Shown: positions 16,228 through 16,377 of the stretch, in pieces
Layout: every line of letters starts with the position of its first letter
How positions within the stretch are numbered: position 1 is the stretch's first letter
DNA from: CAYTLQ01 sp964438715
GTDB taxonomy: Bacteria; Bacteroidota; Ignavibacteria; Ignavibacteriales; Ignavibacteriaceae
Direction: 5' to 3'
DNA length: 16,377 nucleotides
Assembly: GCA_964438715.1 (NCBI GenBank)
Contig: CAYTLQ010000329.1
Location: forward strand, 1 to 16,377
Notes under the pieces: model-generated
The model's input: only the letters and a program-made list of their open reading frames with translations
Databases searched by the model: none
Told to the model about the DNA's origin: nothing
Program-made: the position numbers and the translations under genes

Positions 16228-16256
16228 TGTTTGTAATATTTGAAAATTTACAAACA
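16228..16256. promoter_or_regulatory. Operator candidate at the regulator promoter
   Basis: TGTTTGTAA (16228-16236) and TTACAAACA (16248-16256) form a perfect 9-bp inverted repeat around an 11-base spacer. Overlapping it is TTTGAAAATTTACAAA (16239-16254), which matches the dehydrogenase palindrome at 15 of 16 bases. The site begins just downstream of a -35/-10 pair reading toward the regulator, where a repressor would block its own gene. Confidence 0.6.
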
Positions 16257-16261
16257 CTTAA

Positions 16262-16290
16262 AACTTAGTTAAACTTTTCATAATTGTCAA
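16262..16290 (-). promoter_or_regulatory. Promoter of the regulator gene
   Basis: The minus strand carries a perfect -35 TTGACA (16290-16285), a 17-base spacer and a weaker -10 TAAGTT (16267-16262). Transcription would begin near 16255, inside the operator candidate and about 75 bases before the preferred ATG. Confidence 0.5.
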
Positions 16291-16326
16291 ATAGAATTTT
16301 TAGAAAAGATGTTTTGAAAAATTATT

Positions 16327-16377
16327 ATGGAGAACATTTTCAGTAATAATTCCGTCATATCATCACTAATCTTCTAC
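16327..16377 (+). CDS. Possible start of a divergent gene (17 codons, cut by window edge)
   Basis: An ATG at 16327 opens a plus-strand frame (MENIFSNNSVISSLIFY) that stays open to the edge. There is no Shine-Dalgarno site. GTTTTGAAAA just upstream (16311-16320) repeats part of the operator motif. With only 17 codons this may be chance; no family can be named. Confidence 0.25.
   Translation, partial: MENIFSNNSVISSLIFY

Noticed and set aside
16183..16257. GTG start giving a 25-residue longer regulator
   Set aside because: The extension lies over the inverted repeat and downstream of a TTGACA promoter, and family homology starts after the ATG at 16182.

Overview
AT-rich bacterial window, probably from the Ignavibacteria (Bacteroidota/Chlorobi group). 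The main clue is a secreted protein ending in a type IX secretion (Por) sorting domain with the motif YPNPFNPSTTI. A TAnnTTTG promoter element and a mix of strong and absent Shine-Dalgarno sites fit this group. The placement is inference; no rRNA or marker gene is present.

Left part (1-3650, all minus strand): an RNA-binding RRM protein cut by the window edge, a decayed sensor histidine kinase (two frameshifts, an in-frame stop and a ruined G2 box), a stand-alone CHAD-domain protein, and a secreted AGE-fold (N-acylglucosamine 2-epimerase-like) protein carrying a T9SS sorting domain. A stretch of about 750 bases without a convincing gene follows.

Centre (4330-6718, plus strand): a compact three-gene unit of trhO (tRNA uridine hydroxylase), a small membrane protein with an HEAGH metalloprotease motif, and a MORN-like/TonB C-terminal domain protein whose start overlaps the protease gene. 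It converges on pdxB (vitamin B6 synthesis), overlapping it tail to tail by 8 bases.

Right part (7957-16182, minus strand): a long co-directional cluster. In transcription order it reads: GbsR/MarR-type regulator, FabG-like dehydrogenase, KASIII-like condensing enzyme, Spinster-type MFS transporter, acyl-CoA ligase, lipocalin-like lipoprotein, outer-membrane barrel and lipoprotein alpha/beta-hydrolase. Gaps between genes are mostly 10 bases or fewer, with one ATGA overlap. The outer-membrane and surface genes sit behind an internal Rho-independent terminator, which could set a lower expression level for them. Two nearly identical 16-base operator-like sites lie upstream of the regulator and of the dehydrogenase gene. 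Together the cluster looks like an uptake-and-processing pathway for a hydrophobic carboxylic acid or ester: hydrolysis at the outer membrane, passage through the barrel and MFS protein, CoA activation, then 3-hydroxy/3-keto chemistry. The substrate is unknown. The KASIII-like enzyme keeps its catalytic Cys, but Thr and Tyr stand where the family has His and Asn. This is the most unusual point in the window.
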